Positions 12,839 through 26,195 are shown, counted from the stretch's first letter. The stretch is DNA of 64,000 nt from Sipunculus nudus (GCA_026874595.1 CM049318.1:2047741-2111740); one strand, 5' to 3'. Program-made: numbers and translations. The notes: generated from the sequence alone by a model not told the origin.

Positions 12839-14001
12839 GAAGGTGGTTTCACACCGGGTGCGTACGAACGAATTTTACGTCCGAACGAAAATTTGCTGTA
12901 CGAACTAAAAAATAAAACACTTTATTTTATGTTGGTGCATACACACCTAGTCTGAACGATGCTATCCGAACGAAAAAAATAGAACATGTTCTATTTTTTG
13001 TCATTCGCATCGGACAAGAATGGCTTCTTTTCACCTTCATCACAAAAGAGCTGGAATATTTTTAACCAGACTGGTTCTTTTGTACGTTACCTATTTGATA
13101 TATATGTAATACTGTACAACATAGAAGTGTTTTGTCCTTGTCCACCATTTAAAAATTATGTGATAAAAATATAAAAACGGATTATTTTTATTTCAATAAA
13201 ATTTATTTGATTTAAACATATATTTATAACATTTTTTAAGCTCCAAGGTTTTTTTTTTCATTTAAACCAGACTTCTTTTTATATAATCTGTAAATTTCCC
13301 AGGGGGGGGGGGGGTTATATTTTTATCAAAAGGGATTTCAATCACCGCTAGGCCACTTATTTTAATTTACAATCAGGGACAAAACAGACTTTTAAACCAG
13401 GTTTAGATGTAATTTTTCAGGGTAAATTCTAATTCTTAATATATTATTTGCAATATATTAAAGTTATTCTTCGAAAGGGGGGAGGGATGATTACATTGAC
13501 CATCCCCCTAGCCCCCCCCCCCCCCTATATTGATGCCCCTGAATATAAGTCAGCTGTGTAAGCGATATGAACACAAATTAGCGACATTATCCAGGACAAG
13601 CTGTTCATTACCAATAAAAAATCCGCGGTAAATATAGAAAAAAAAATCATAGAACAATAATTTTTTTCATTTGTGTTTTGTATTATTATCATAGTATTAT
13701 TTTTAGTTCAACGTATTGCATTTAAACAGAAGTTTCATAGCTGTGTGCAGTCTGTTCAAAATCTTGGCAGATTTATAAATTAAATATAAATCAAACTTAA
13801 GTAGTGATTCAAACTTTAATTTAATTTGAAATACAGTGGCATTTGTTCTCTTGAAACAAGAGGTTGCGCAATTATTTTTAAATTCATGTTGAAATGGGAA
13901 TTTTGGTCGAGTGAGTGGTCAATATTATTTTCAATTATACAGTCAGTACACTCAAAGATAAAAACTTTATTATTAATAATGTTACAGTGCTCTTTTTATT
14001 A
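12839..14001. other. Non-coding DNA with palindrome and homopolymer runs
   Basis: Starts abruptly with GGTGGTTTCACACCGGGTGCG and several CGAACGAA motifs (12843-12980), then a 26-bp perfect palindrome centred on ACATGT (about 12973-12998). G and C runs occur near 13301-13314 and 13506-13524. No coding evidence. Confidence 0.4.
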
Positions 14002-14637
14002 TGTGACATGGGCGTAACTCCTATTGTGGCACTCGTATCTGGCCGCGTGTTACATTCTATGTTTAATCCGTACTGGTTGAACTCTCGTTGTCATGTGAGC
14101 CTTGGGTTTTCATGCCTGGTTGTGGGTCACGGGAATACACACAGCTGTTTCTCTGGAGAATTCCTGTGAGAGAAATGGAAAATTTTCGGCTTTGGGTGTG
14201 ATATATAAAGGGACTGTGTTTTAGAAGGGCAGATAGCAGAGCAGATTCCAGCGGAAGCAGGAGCGTGTGTCAGGACCTTATCCGACGAATGCAGCAATTA
14301 TAGATTTTCAAAGACTTTTTCCTTGATGTTATAGATTTGGACTTCATTTTACTTTCTGGGATGTTGCAAGAGCTTTAGACTGGACTGTCATTCTCCGAGA
14401 GTTACATTTAAAGGACTTATCGTTGTGATGGTGGTGGTATCCAGGTACTGTGCACATTATTTTTCTATGTGATTGTATTGATTTGTTGTTATACCGCTGT
14501 TTTACTGTATATTTGTATTGATTTAGTGTATTGTAATGTTAGGGTTGTTTTAAGAATAAATTATAGTTATTTGTTAACAAAGAACCCATGACTTCTTTAT
14601 TCATTCCCCTAGACATTTCACGCTGCCTAGTGTTACA
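14002..14637 (+). mobile_element. Probable solo LTR
   Basis: The segment starts TGTGACA and ends TGTTACA, an imperfect TG...CA inverted terminal pair. Inside lie a TATA box (TATATAAAG, 14202-14210) and an AATAAA signal (14555-14560) in the order expected for U3-R-U5, over 636 bp. No gag/pol or second LTR is adjacent. I could not find a convincing target-site duplication, which lowers confidence. Confidence 0.5.
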
Positions 14638-15010
14638 GAATCTGATTTGTTTTTATCTCCATTACAAAATTTGTGTTCATCACAAACTAAATGAGATATA
14701 TAGCAGATATTTTAACACTTAACACAGTGTGTCAAAAGTTTTGACATTTGTGTACTTTTAACATATAGTGATTTGGTTTTGGTTGGCAGTTTTGACTTCA
14801 ACTTGATCACATGCAGGTTTTTTGATGAAATAAATGGAAGAGTGGCTTGATTAAGCAAGGTCTCTGACAGAGTGGCTGCCAGCACCTCGCTGAGAGAAAG
14901 AAGTGATCTGTTAAATATTCTTTTCAGATATTATCAGTGATTCTGCAAAGATTGACGTGTAGATGTTTTAAAGTCAATGATCACACAATGGTACAGATGC
15001 ATGTAGACTC
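14638..15010. other. Non-coding spacer before family C copy C1
   Basis: AT-rich sequence with no coding frame and no repeat family recognised. Confidence 0.3.
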
Positions 15011-15234
15011 GCTTGCTGTGACTGAAAGTCATCTGAGCTATAGTGATCACTCTTTGTCATCATCTGTCTAGCTGTCTGTCTGCCCATCGTCTGTCCATCT
15101 GTTAACAGGGCACAAATTGTAACCACTGGTAAACATGTAACATCTAATGCATTGATCACCATGATTCTTTGCATGCATATTGATCATGGAGTCTTTCATC
15201 ATTTCTGTAGACTGGTGGTGCCACCTGCATTTTT

Positions 15235-18200
15235 AGCGAACCTGTGAGCTTATGCGATGGTGCGGCGTCGTGCGTCGTGAGTCGTCTGTACGTTTACCAT
15301 AGCTATCTCAAAAACGGCAGGAGCCAGCATCATCAAATTTTTTGCAAATAATCAGTCATCCAAAAAACTACATCAGATTTTGTTTATTTTTTTCTAACTG
15401 CATTTTCTTAGATTTTATAGGGAAAAAGCTAAAAAAGCTTTAAAAATCTTCTTCTCTGAAACTGTCCAGCCAAATTGTCCAATATTTCACAGAAATGATC
15501 CCTGGAACAATCTTTCTCAAGTTTGTTTGAATGGTTCCAGTTCGGAGATTTTTGGCCGAGTTACAGGTGGTTGAACTTTGTTAATTGTGCAAAAAAGCAT
15601 ATTAAAATTTAAATCTCAGAAACGGCTGGAGCTATCATCACCAAATGTCAATGTTGGTCACATAGGTTATATCTGAAATTGAGGTATTGGTGGCGCCACC
15701 TGCATTGGCCTTTTTTGTACGGGGTCATCAGTGCCTGTATCACACTGAGGGCTACAAAAAACTTCTTCTCTGAAACCATGTGGCCAAAATGTTTAATATC
15801 GCACAGAAATAATCCTAGGCTAGTGCTTTCTGAAGTTTGTTCAAATTATCTCCTTTCAGTGACTTTTGGCTAAGTTATTGGAAGCTGAATTTAGTCATAT
15901 GCCATAACAGCCCATTTTAGCTCAGTGGCTACAAAGATCTTCTTCTCAAAAACCACTGGGCCAAATTCTTAAATCTCACACATTAACTATCCTCAGATGC
16001 TGATAATTCAAGTTTGTTCAAATGGGTTTAGTTCAGTGCTTTTTGGCTGAGATATGGGAAGCTGAACTTAGCCGGTTTGCTGTATCTTCCTATATGAGTT
16101 ATAAACCTGCGAAACGTTTCTTGACTGATGCCACGGAAGCCAGTTTGTTAAATATCTTACAAGAATAATCCCTACAATAATTCTTTTAATAATTGTCATT
16201 AATGGTTCCACATGAATGATTTTTGGCTGAATTATGGAGATTGAATTGAGTCATTTTACCATATATGTTAGCTGTGTGATGCTGTTACATCTAGCCTGGC
16301 ACCAGTTTATCAGCATCTGTTACATCATGTCACTAGACATTTAGATTTTAGGTTATCTTTGGTTAATATTGACATGAAAGTTTTTTAAAAGCTTTTAAAA
16401 AATTTAGATTTATGATTTAAGTTATTCATCATACCATGCAATGTTACAATCATGGATATTCAGCTCTCTGTGGCTATATAAAGACAACTGTAAGTGGATT
16501 ATAATTATTGGTATCCTTACTCAACTTAATTCAAGAATTGGCAATCAATGAGATATATCTGTATTTTAATTTTGCATTCAATATGCATCTGTAATAATTT
16601 TACATATATTCCTGATTTCTTTTCTCATAAAAAGTCAGCTGAAAAGCATTTTGTATAAGGAAAATAAATTTCAAAGTTATTTCAAGTAGGGACCACTTTT
16701 GTGTACAGATGGCAGCACTTGATTTACCATTGGCAGATTGCCAGTGAGTGCCTTGATGTTGGCCATTAGCCAGATGATGTCAGCTCTATAAATAGTTCTG
16801 GCACAGTGCCAGGATTGGAAGACATGCAGCCAGGTATAGGTTAAGAGTTCACTCAGTGCAGTAGCTGCATTCTATTTATAGCTTTGGCAGACTGCCAACT
16901 GTGTCAGATTATGCAACAGGTCAAGAGTTCATTCAGTGCAGCCAGGTACAGGTCAAAAGTTCACTCAGTCTAGCCAGGTGCAGGTCATGAGTTCACTCAT
17001 TGCAGTAGCTTGAGGCAGCAATTTGTCACAGGTCACTCGGGGGAACTGGCTTACTCACCTAAGCCTTGTCAGCCATGGGCATCAAACTCTGGGGAAGTTT
17101 GATGTATTGGACTGATATTTTGACCTGTCTATGTGTCTTTGATGGTATTCTCATTTACAAGACAGGTGGTGCCACTTACATTGACTTTTGCAGTGTATGC
17201 GCCTGCTTATTTCTACAGAGGAAATTGATACATCAGCCTAAAATTGGGCATGTTTATACATTTCGGGTAGCTTTATAGTGTACAAGACTGGTGGCGCCAC
17301 TTACAATAATTTTTGCACAGTGTATGTCCCTGCTTATTTCACAGGGGTTTGACATATCAGACTGACATTGGGCATATTTATATATCTCTTTGTTTTTGCT
17401 AAAAGACTGGTGGTGCCAGCTACAATCATTGTATCCGGCAAAACAGAGTTTTGCGGATACTAGTAAGTTTTCAGTCGGACGACGATGCTGCTGCCATCGC
17501 CGCAAAGGTTTCCGGAGAACTCCTCCATAACTACTGGGCAGAATTTTTCAAAATTCAGAATCATGATCGGTCACATGTGAACTGCTGCGCCCTAATTTTT
17601 TGGTGATCTCTGACCTTTCCTCTCTGCCCAGTGTCCATTTGTGTGTCTGTTTCCACACATAAACCCACATATCTCGGGAACCGTTTGACCGATAAGGCTT
17701 AAGATTTTGCACAAATGTAGCCCTTGGAAAGCTTTATAACATACACTAAAAATGGTGGTGCCACCTGCAACCATTTTTGCACAGCGTCCATCTGTTCATC
17801 TGCCTTTGGATAAAAACACTCATATCTCTGCATTGGTTGGACTTTTCCATCTGAAATTTTGCATGTGTATACATCCTGGACAGCTTTCTTGATTTTATGA
17901 CAGGTAGCGCCACCTACATTCACGTTTAAGCTGCAGATATCCAAGCTCATATTTCGGGAACTGTTTGACCAGTTTGGTCAAAATTTTGCATGTGTACAGA
18001 TCTCCCATAGGTCTTTATCATACGCAAAACTGGTGGTGCCACCTGCAACCATTTCTGCACAGCGTCCATCTGTTCATCTGCCTTGGGATAAAATCACTCA
18101 GTGGTTTTACTTATCCACCTGATATTTTGCAGGTTTATACATCCTTGACAGCTTTCTTGATTTTATGACAGGTGGCGCCACCTAAGTTCAAAATTATGCT

Positions 18201-19072
18201 GCAGACATCCAAGCTCATATCTCAGGAACCATTTGACTGATTGGGCAAAAATTTTGCATGTTTATAGATCTCACATAGGTCTTTCTCATATGCAAAAGCA
18301 GTGGCGCCACCTGCAATCATTTTTGCACAGCGTCCTTTTTGTTTGCTGTGGGATAAAATCACTCATATATAGGCAGTAGTTTGACATATCTACCTAAAAT
18401 TTTGCAGGTTTATACATCTTGGATAGCTTTCTGGATTTTGTGGCAGGTGGCGCCACTTACATTTATGTATACGCTGCAGACATTCAGGCTTATATCTCAG
18501 GACTGGTTTGACATATCCCTTTGAAATTTTGCATGTGTATAGATCTCACATAGCTCTTAATCATACACAATATTGGTGGGGCCACCTGCCACCATTTTTG
18601 CACAGCTTCTGTCTGTTTGTCTGTTGTGGGCTGAAATCACTCATATCTCAGTAGTGGTTTGACTTATCTGCCTAAAATTATGCATGTTTATACATCTTGG
18701 ACAGCTTTCTGGATTTTGTGGTAGGTGGTGCAACCTACATACACATTTCAAACATCCAGGCTATTATGCAACACACCTCACTCTATTTCCCCTTGTCACT
18801 CAATCCATGCCTCACTTCACCTTTCCCACTCTGATTTTGGAGGATACACGTAGTAGCTTGTTGACTACCCATATTCTAGTTTTTGTGTTGTGTGCACCCA
18901 TGCCAGAATTGCAGCAGTGATGTTCATTTAATTGTTTCTTGTTCTAAGTATTTAGTACTTGCATTGTTCATATACATGTTACACATGTTCTTGAAAAGTA
19001 ATGGTCCAGCATTGAAGCATTATACCTGGTGTAATCTCATTGCACAGGTTCGCATTAGGCCTGTAGGCCTTG
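15235..19072 (+). mobile_element. Family B element, copy B-c (both ends present)
   Basis: Starts AGCGAACCTGTGAGC at 15235 and ends with GCACAGGTTCGC (19042-19053), the hairpin AGGCCTGTAGGCCT (19057-19070) and TTG at 19070-19072, followed by TTTT. It is inserted in a T run of family C copy C1 and is itself interrupted by family A copy A3. Without A3 the element is about 2.4 kb. This is the best copy for defining family B. Confidence 0.75.
17431..18879 (+). mobile_element. Family A element, copy A3, with empty site known
   Basis: Starts GTATCCGGC with the 5' hairpin partner GTTTTGCGGATAC, and ends GGAGGATAC, a weak hairpin and CTAG (18876-18879). The left flank CTACAATCATT and right flank TTTTTGTGTTGTG are contiguous, without the element, at 36751-36770, so the borders are defined by a filled/empty pair. 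The body has diverged GGTGGCGCCACC core units. Confidence 0.8.
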
Positions 19073-20004
19073 TTTTCAATTTTTATGCATTTATTTTCTC
19101 AATTTTTAAGACCTTCAAAGATGTGGATGTCTGTTTACAGGGCACAAATCATAACCATTGGACCTAAAAATCTTCTTTCATGACATCCAGGGAGGTCCAT
19201 GAAAAATCTCCTTGGAAACCAGACAAGAGGTCTCTGTTACCCATATCCTGTGAGCTATGGGGCTCAAGATTATCCCCCAGAATGATTGAAAATTTGACAC
19301 AAAACTCCAGTATCTGAATAACTAATGCATTGATCACCATAATTTTTTGCATGCTTATTTACCATGGAGTATTTCATTAGTTCCTGCAGACTGGTGGTAC
19401 CACCTGGATTTTCCCAATTTTAATAATTTTCTTTTCTATATTTGAGACCTTCAAAGCAGCAGTTATCCTACAGACATAAATCATAACTTCACATCAAGAG
19501 AGGAGCCTGAAACATCTCGCTGCAAACCTGAAATTAGGTCTCTGTTACCCATATCCTCTGAGCTCAGAATAATCCCCAAAGAATGATTATAAATTAAATA
19601 CAAAAGCTCCAGTATCTGAACAACTAATGCATTGATCACCATGGTTGTTTGCGTGCATATTGAACATGGAGTGTTTCATCAGTTCCTGTAGACTGGTGGC
19701 ACCACCTGCTGTTTTTCAATTTTTAAACATTTTTTCTCAATTTTTTTAGACCTTCAAAGATGTGGTTGTCTTTAACAGAACACAAATCGTAACCATTGGA
19801 CTTAGAATCTTTTATCTTGACATTCAGAGAGGTCCATGAAAAATCTCCTTGTAATCCTGAAATAAGGTCTCTGTTACAAATATTCTCCAAGCTAAGTTTC
19901 AGTTGAATGGGGATACCGCCTTCAATATTTGGCATTCAGATGATAAAATTTGTTTTGTGAATGTCTCCTTAGTCAGCTGAGCATCATGACCCATGGGTCA
20001 CTTG

Positions 20005-20824
20005 TTTTTTTATGAAACATATTTATTCCATTTAGCTGTCCTTTACAGGTAAAACAAATAAAACACTGACAGCTAGTGTTCTTTGGCCAACATTTCATGC
20101 ATGTTATTACTAATATCCTACCCACGTGATCATACACCTATTTCCGCTTATCCATTTAGTTCTATTTCATGATTAAATAGAAAACTTAAACTTTCATTTT
20201 GCCCATACTTGGATTTACTTATACATAGTTCGGCAACAATAATAATCTTTTTGTTTACTTTTACAGTTTTACTATCGCTGTCTGGTTGGTAACCTGTCAT
20301 CACCTTGTGTACATCTACCCATTCAGAGAGATATAAATTTATAAAGTCTTGTCATAATGAAGTCCTGGACATGGAAAGAAAAAATGTTCTTTATATTCTG
20401 TACTTTGACAGTATATAAGTACAAACATAATTTTCCTTCACTCTCATTTTGTGTAACAATATCTTTGTAGGGTGAATATTATGTAAAGTTTTCTACTATA
20501 ACACATGCAAGCCAATCTCCGAGGCACAGGAAAAAGGTTATATCCAGGCATGACTTGTGAAAGGGTTATTTGGATATTTTGTATTCCAAAATTCCTTAGA
20601 GTGTGGCCTGGTAAACAAATCTTCCTGAAGTGTCTTTCTAATATGTGTCTAATAACCATGCCTTGGTTATTTATAAACAATTTTCAGAAGCATATAAATT
20701 ACAAAATAATCAACATGTCACGATCAGTGAAATTAAGAGCTAAAATATAGTACTTTATTTTAAAGTTCAGTATTTTGACACATCACTCAGTGATTCATGT
20801 TTACTTGTTTACCATTGACTGCAG
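20005..20824. other. Intron end before the stalk exon
   Basis: AT-rich non-coding sequence. It ends in the acceptor tract TTACCATTGACTGCAG at 20809-20824. Confidence 0.5.
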
Positions 20825-21457
20825 ATTCTAACACAGATTGGGGACAGAGAAGACTGGGCAAATCAACACCTAATCCTCAACACATATTATCAACAAAAGT
20901 TACTCCAACCAGAAAGCGGTATTGGTTTGCATCGACAAGGCCTGCCAAGTCTACTCCTCACACAAATATACAAAGTAGAGATGAGCAAAATCAGAGGCAA
21001 GACAGAGAGAATCCTGAACCCCTAACTGATATTTCTCAACAAGTTGGATCTGAAACTAAAACGCAAATAACCCACACTACATCAATGTTGCCATCTGGTA
21101 CAGGGACCACAATTGCTAGTCCTTCAGATCTGTCTCCGGCTACTCTCACGTCTTCCAGCACAAAATTATTGGAAACTGAGAACACTAGTCAAAACAACAC
21201 ACAAAGTGGTGCAGGTGGTGAGGAGGACTTCACATTGAATTCATCATCTCAGAGAGGAGTTCCTACACCAATTCAGGGTACCATGGAAACAGATCTGAAG
21301 GATGTAAATGTAAACACTTACACCAAAGATCTGTTAGTCACAGAAAGCTCTGAAAGTGGAAGTGTGGACCATCAGACAGTGCCAACGATAAGCCAAGATC
21401 TGTTCCCTACTCCACATTCAGGAAAGGAGGGTATTGGAGATTTAAAGAGCATGCTAA
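20825..21457 (+). CDS. Death-domain receptor gene, Ser/Thr-rich stalk exon
   Basis: A 633-nt exon (211 codons) bounded by TGCAG (to 20824) and the strong donor GTATGT (from 21458), phase 1 at both ends. It codes a hydrophilic stretch rich in Ser, Thr, Gln, Asn and Pro with many possible O- and N-glycosylation sites (for example NTS, NNT, NSS), few hydrophobic residues and no cysteine. This is typical of the mucin-like stalk between a receptor's ligand-binding part and the membrane. The ATG at 20797 lies before the acceptor and is not a start. The large coding exon with no repeat content stands out against the intron around it. Confidence 0.75.
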
Positions 21458-21859
21458 GTATGTCTGCTTCCTTTGTGCAATTCTCAGAGCAAACATACAC
21501 ACACATATATGTACAACCATTGGTTCATAATTTTGTCTTTAATTTCTTGAACCCTAGATTATGTGTATGATTTATTTAAGGAAGTAAATATTAAATCGGT
21601 TGAGGTAAGTTAAATTTATAATGTTATGATATTATTGATAGATAAATACAGTATGTAGATAATGTATGACTTTATATCATTATAATTAAAGTTGCTTAAA
21701 AAGCCTAATGTAAGAAAATTAATACTTAATTGATGTAGAAATATATAAATTATTTCCACTTTCTGCCTGGCAATACATGTATGTAATAAATATTGCAAAT
21801 TTAAATTTAATGGTAATTAACTTGTATAAAGGACAAAATAAAATCAGTGTTCACTTTTT
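21458..21859. other. Unique intron sequence after the stalk exon
   Basis: AT-rich non-coding sequence at the start of a 15.6-kb intron (21458-37096). The remainder of that intron is almost entirely nested repeats. Confidence 0.5.
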
Positions 21860-23219
21860 AGCGAACCTGTGAGCTTATGTGATGGTGTGGCGTCGTCCGT
21901 TGTCGGTTGTCTGTGGTCCGTCGTTCGTCGTCTATACGTTAACCCATACTATCTTGAAAACGGCGAGAGTTAGCATCGCAAAATTTTATACAAAAAATTA
22001 GTCATCTAAAAAACTCTATTGGATTTTGCTTATAGTGTAAAAGCTAAAAAACCTTTAAAAATCTTCTTCTCCAAAACTGTTCAGCCAAATTGTCCAATAT
22101 TTGACAGAAATGATTCCTGGAACAATCTCTCTCAAATGTATTCTAATGGTTTAAGTTTGGTGATTTTTGGCCAAGTTACAGGAAGTTGAACTTAGTCATC
22201 TGTCCAAAAAAAGCATACTTAAATTACAATCTCAGAAAGGGCTGGAGCTATCATCGCCAAATTTTATGCCAATGTTGGTCACATGAGTCATATCTGAAAT
22301 TGAGGTAATGGTGGCGCCACCTGCATCAGCCCTTTTTGTACGGGGGTCATCAGTGCCTGTTTCATATTGAGGGCACAAAAAACTTCTTCTCTGAAACTAT
22401 ATGGCCAAATTGTTATTGCACAGAAATGATCCTAGGGTAGTGCTTTCCTGAAGTTTGTTCAAATAGTCTCCATTCAGTGACTTTTGGCTGGGTTATGGGA
22501 AGCTGAATTTAGTCATATGCCATAACAGCCCATTTTTGCTCAGTGGCTACAAAGATCTTCTTCTCAAAAACCACTGGGCCAAATTCTTAAATTTCACACA
22601 TTAATTAATCTTAGATGTTGATAATTCAAGTTTGTTCAAATGGTTTTGATTCAGTGATTTTTGGCTGAGTTATGGGAGGCTTAACTGAGCCATTTTGCTT
22701 TATTTTCCCATATGAGTTATAAACCTGCAAACCTTTTTTTGACTGACCCCAACGAGGCCAATTTGTTTAATATTTTACAAGAATAATCCCTTTAATAATT
22801 CTTATAATAATTGTCTTTTATAGTTCCAAAGAATGAATTTTGGCTGAATTATAAAGATTGAATTGAGTCATTTTACGATATATGTTAGCTGTGTGAAGCA
22901 GAAACATCTAGCCTGGCACCAGTTTATCAGCATCCATTACATCATGCCTCTAGACATTTAGATTTCAGGTTATCTTTGGTTAATATTGACAAGATTGTTT
23001 TTTAAAAGCTTTTAAAAATTGTAGATTTATGATTTTAGAAATTCCTCATGCCAGGCCATGTTTACAATCACAGGAATACAGCTCTCTGTGGGTATATAGA
23101 TGGCTGTACATGGATTATAAATAATTGGTATCCATACTCAACTTAATTTAAGATTTTGCCATCAGTGAAATGTATCTGTATTATAATTTTGCATTCAAAA
23201 TGCATCTGTAGTAATTTTT
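21860..23219 (+). mobile_element. Family B 5' part, copy B-d
   Basis: Starts AGCGAACCTGTGAGC after a T run and follows the family B body (GGTGGCGCCACC near 22310) to 23219, where another family B start follows directly. The same head-to-head-part junction (GCATCTGTAGTAATTTTTAGC) occurs at 11049-11067, so the two copies share an older rearrangement. Confidence 0.65.
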
Positions 23220-26070
23220 AGCGAAGCTTTGAGCTAATTGCGATGGTGTGGCGGCATCGGTCGTCTGTATGTTAACCCATACTAGTCGAAAACAACTGGA
23301 GCTAGCATCATGAAATTTAATGCAAAAAATAAGCCATCTGAAAAACTCTGCATTTTCTTGGATTTTAAAGAGAAAAAGCTAAAAAAAACTTAAAAAATCT
23401 TCTCTGATGAAACAGTTAAGCCAAATTGTTCAATATTTCACAGAAATAATCTTTTATACTATCTCTCTCAAGTTTGTTCGAATGGTTCAAGTTTGGTGAA
23501 TTTTTGCCGAGTTACAGGAAGTTGAACTTAGTCATCTGTCCAAAAAAGCATACTAAAATGACAGTCTCATAAATGGCCGGAGCTATCATCACCAAATTTT
23601 ATGCCAGTGTTGGTCACACAAGTCATATATGAAATTCAGGTATTGGTGGCGCCACCTGCTTTGACCTTTTTAGCTCAGCTGGCTATAAGTCATCTGAGCT
23701 ATAGTCGGGGTCCTTTGTCCGTCGGCTGTCCGTCCGTCCGTTAAACTGGCACGTTTTGAAACCTTTAGACCTACGAATCTGAAATTCGGCATACAGTTAG
23801 ATGTTCCCAAAATCTCATACCATACCAAAAATTGGGTCATTAGGACTTCGTTTCTTCGAGATATTAAAGAAAAACCTCCATTTTCCAGAAAAAAACCTTT
23901 GTTACATTATAAGACTGCCTAATATCAAAACCACTGATCTGATTTTGATCATAGTGAATATGCATATTCTTCCATACATTTTCTATGTACATACCAAAAA
24001 AAAGGTCAGTATTGCTTAATTTGTTGAAGTTATGGGCCGGAACATAATGCACCTCATAAAAAATCAGGAAATATATTAACTCACTTAACATAAGAATGGC
24101 TGAAGCTAGAGACTTCTTTTCAGGGATATAACTCCATTTAATCAAGATTCAATTGTATACCGAAAATTAGATCTGAATTTTTCAAATTTTATAAGTTATT
24201 CGCATAAATATGAAATCAGTACCTAAAATTTTGCCCAAATTTGGGCATGGCAAGTTTTTTCCTTGTAAGTACTGTTGGTTTAATTTTCATATCATGCACA
24301 CGTAAGGATTTCAGCTTCTAAATTCTGAAATTTTAAAGGAATTGACCAAAAACTGTAGCTTTTATTACATTTTTTATGAGACCATGTCACACCTAGGCTG
24401 TACTGAAGCCCCTCTATATGTCCCCATATTGACTTTTCATGCTTGAAGCGAGGCTTTTACTGCAGCAAGCCAGCTCTTGGGTAGCCTCAGCTGGATATAG
24501 CTATTCAGCCCCCTCCTCTTGTAATTGTTTGGCCAAAAACATAACAATAAACAATAATTTTAAAAAATTATTGGTTTACAATAACAACTTTAAGAAAAAT
24601 AAATGGAAAAGTAATTTTATGGTTAATGAGTAACAGGGACCTTGGAATTACTGATGTTTTTTGGAACTTTCATGGATTGCTGAAAATATATTTCAAATGA
24701 CACCATGCAGTCACCATTGGGTATTTTTTAATTTCAATCATAAAAATGAAAAATAAATAATTAAATAAAATTGTTGTTTACTATAAGGGATTATGTGAAG
24801 CAAGTTAATGATAGACAAGGATGCATTTGATCATATTAAATATTCTAAATTTCCAGGTCTTTTCCAGGTGTTTAATTTGTTGGGGGTTTTTTTTATTACA
24901 AAATTTTAAAAAAAATGAAATATGTCAAAAATTAAAAACAAATTACTCAGACAAGTGCTCATGAAAGATGTCAATATGTTTGAATAATAACATTCAGACT
25001 CATGGCTGTATCAGCTGTTACATGATACTGGGTAAATAATCAAAATTTATATTTCTGATAACTTTATTTCAGTTATTAAATTAATCATTCCCAACTCCAG
25101 TTTGCTCCTTGTATAATATATTGGTTTGTTTTGATCCTTGGGTTACTTTTAACAAATGTATTAGTTTCGTAGTAGAGATTATTTTCCTTTTTTCTGATAC
25201 AAATTGAAAAAAAAAAAATTTTTAAATGTGATAAAAAAATCAGGTCTTAAACACAAGTTCTCATTATGATGTCTATAATGTTAATTATTGTCATAAGTGT
25301 CTTGATAGTGATGTGAAAGTATTCAAAAGTGAATATAATATTTTTTTTTATAAATTAAAGCCATTTAACCAGGTAGTTACAATCATTATTTAAATTTGTG
25401 ATATTTGTATATTCTGGATTCTCAACAGTTTCGTTCGACTGAAACTGAATAAATATGAGACCTTGAGTGAAAACTTAATAATTGTATTCAAATATGATTA
25501 AAAAAATTCAATAGTTCAATAATGAAAATTAATACAAATACTAATACAGGTAAAAAGAAAGAATTTGAGTGCAAATACTTTCAAAGTTTATTCATTAATG
25601 CATTAATGAATATATTTTATATTTTATTTTAATCATTTATTTCAATTATATTATTAAAAGAAATCTTTTCAAATGTTACTGTTAATATTTTTCAATTAAA
25701 ATTATATTTTGCCCAATAATTCCAATTTATTTTTAATGAATAGTTTAACTCTCATATCATTTGTGCTAGTGGTACTTTTGGCTATGGGCAACATGAAATT
25801 ATTGAATAACAGTTAATTCATTTGTAAAAAAGCATGCATGATAATTAACATGACTTACAGTGGACATTTATTTCCTGTTTCTAGTGTTGGTGCAATTGAT
25901 CAAAAACTGTAGATGTCATTCAAGTTTTCAAGCACCATGCCTTGATTGTAATCATCAAGTCAGTGAAATGTGTGCTTGGGCAGTATTACATAACCAGTTC
26001 AACTTCTGACCTAGCCACTGCCTCTGTGTTTGTCTGGGTCAGGCTGGGTCAGGCAGTAATTATCAGAGAG

Positions 26071-26195
26071 CCTCTCTCTCTCTCTCTCTCTCTTATCTCG
26101 CTCTCTCTCTCTCTCCATGACAGTCTAGCTCACTCTCTCTTGCACTCTCTCTTTCTCTTTCTCTTTTTTTCTCTCTCTCTCTCCCATTCTCTCTC
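26071..26195. repeat. (CT)n microsatellite
   Basis: Imperfect CT-rich tract. The 106-residue open frame through it, with repeated Ser-Leu, is a product of the repeat. Confidence 0.9.

Larger units (their letters stand above)
15011..20004 (+). mobile_element. Family C element, copy C1, hosting B-c and A3
   Basis: A degraded family C start (CTGAAAGTCATCTGAGCTATAG, 15021-15042) is followed by pyrimidine-rich GTCTGTCTG sequence and a core unit ending in GGTGGTGCCACC. Family B then interrupts it at 15235-19072. The C core resumes at 19073 and ends with AGTCAGCTGAGC, the palindrome TGACCCATGGGTCA and CTTG at 20001-20004. Core units near 19390 and 19695 again carry GGTGGNACCACC-type palindromes. 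No coding capacity is seen. Confidence 0.65.

Noticed and set aside
20797-21570. Single-exon gene starting at ATG 20797
   Set aside because: The ATG lies in the acceptor tract and composition changes sharply at 20825 and 21458, where good splice sites occur. It is better read as an internal exon.
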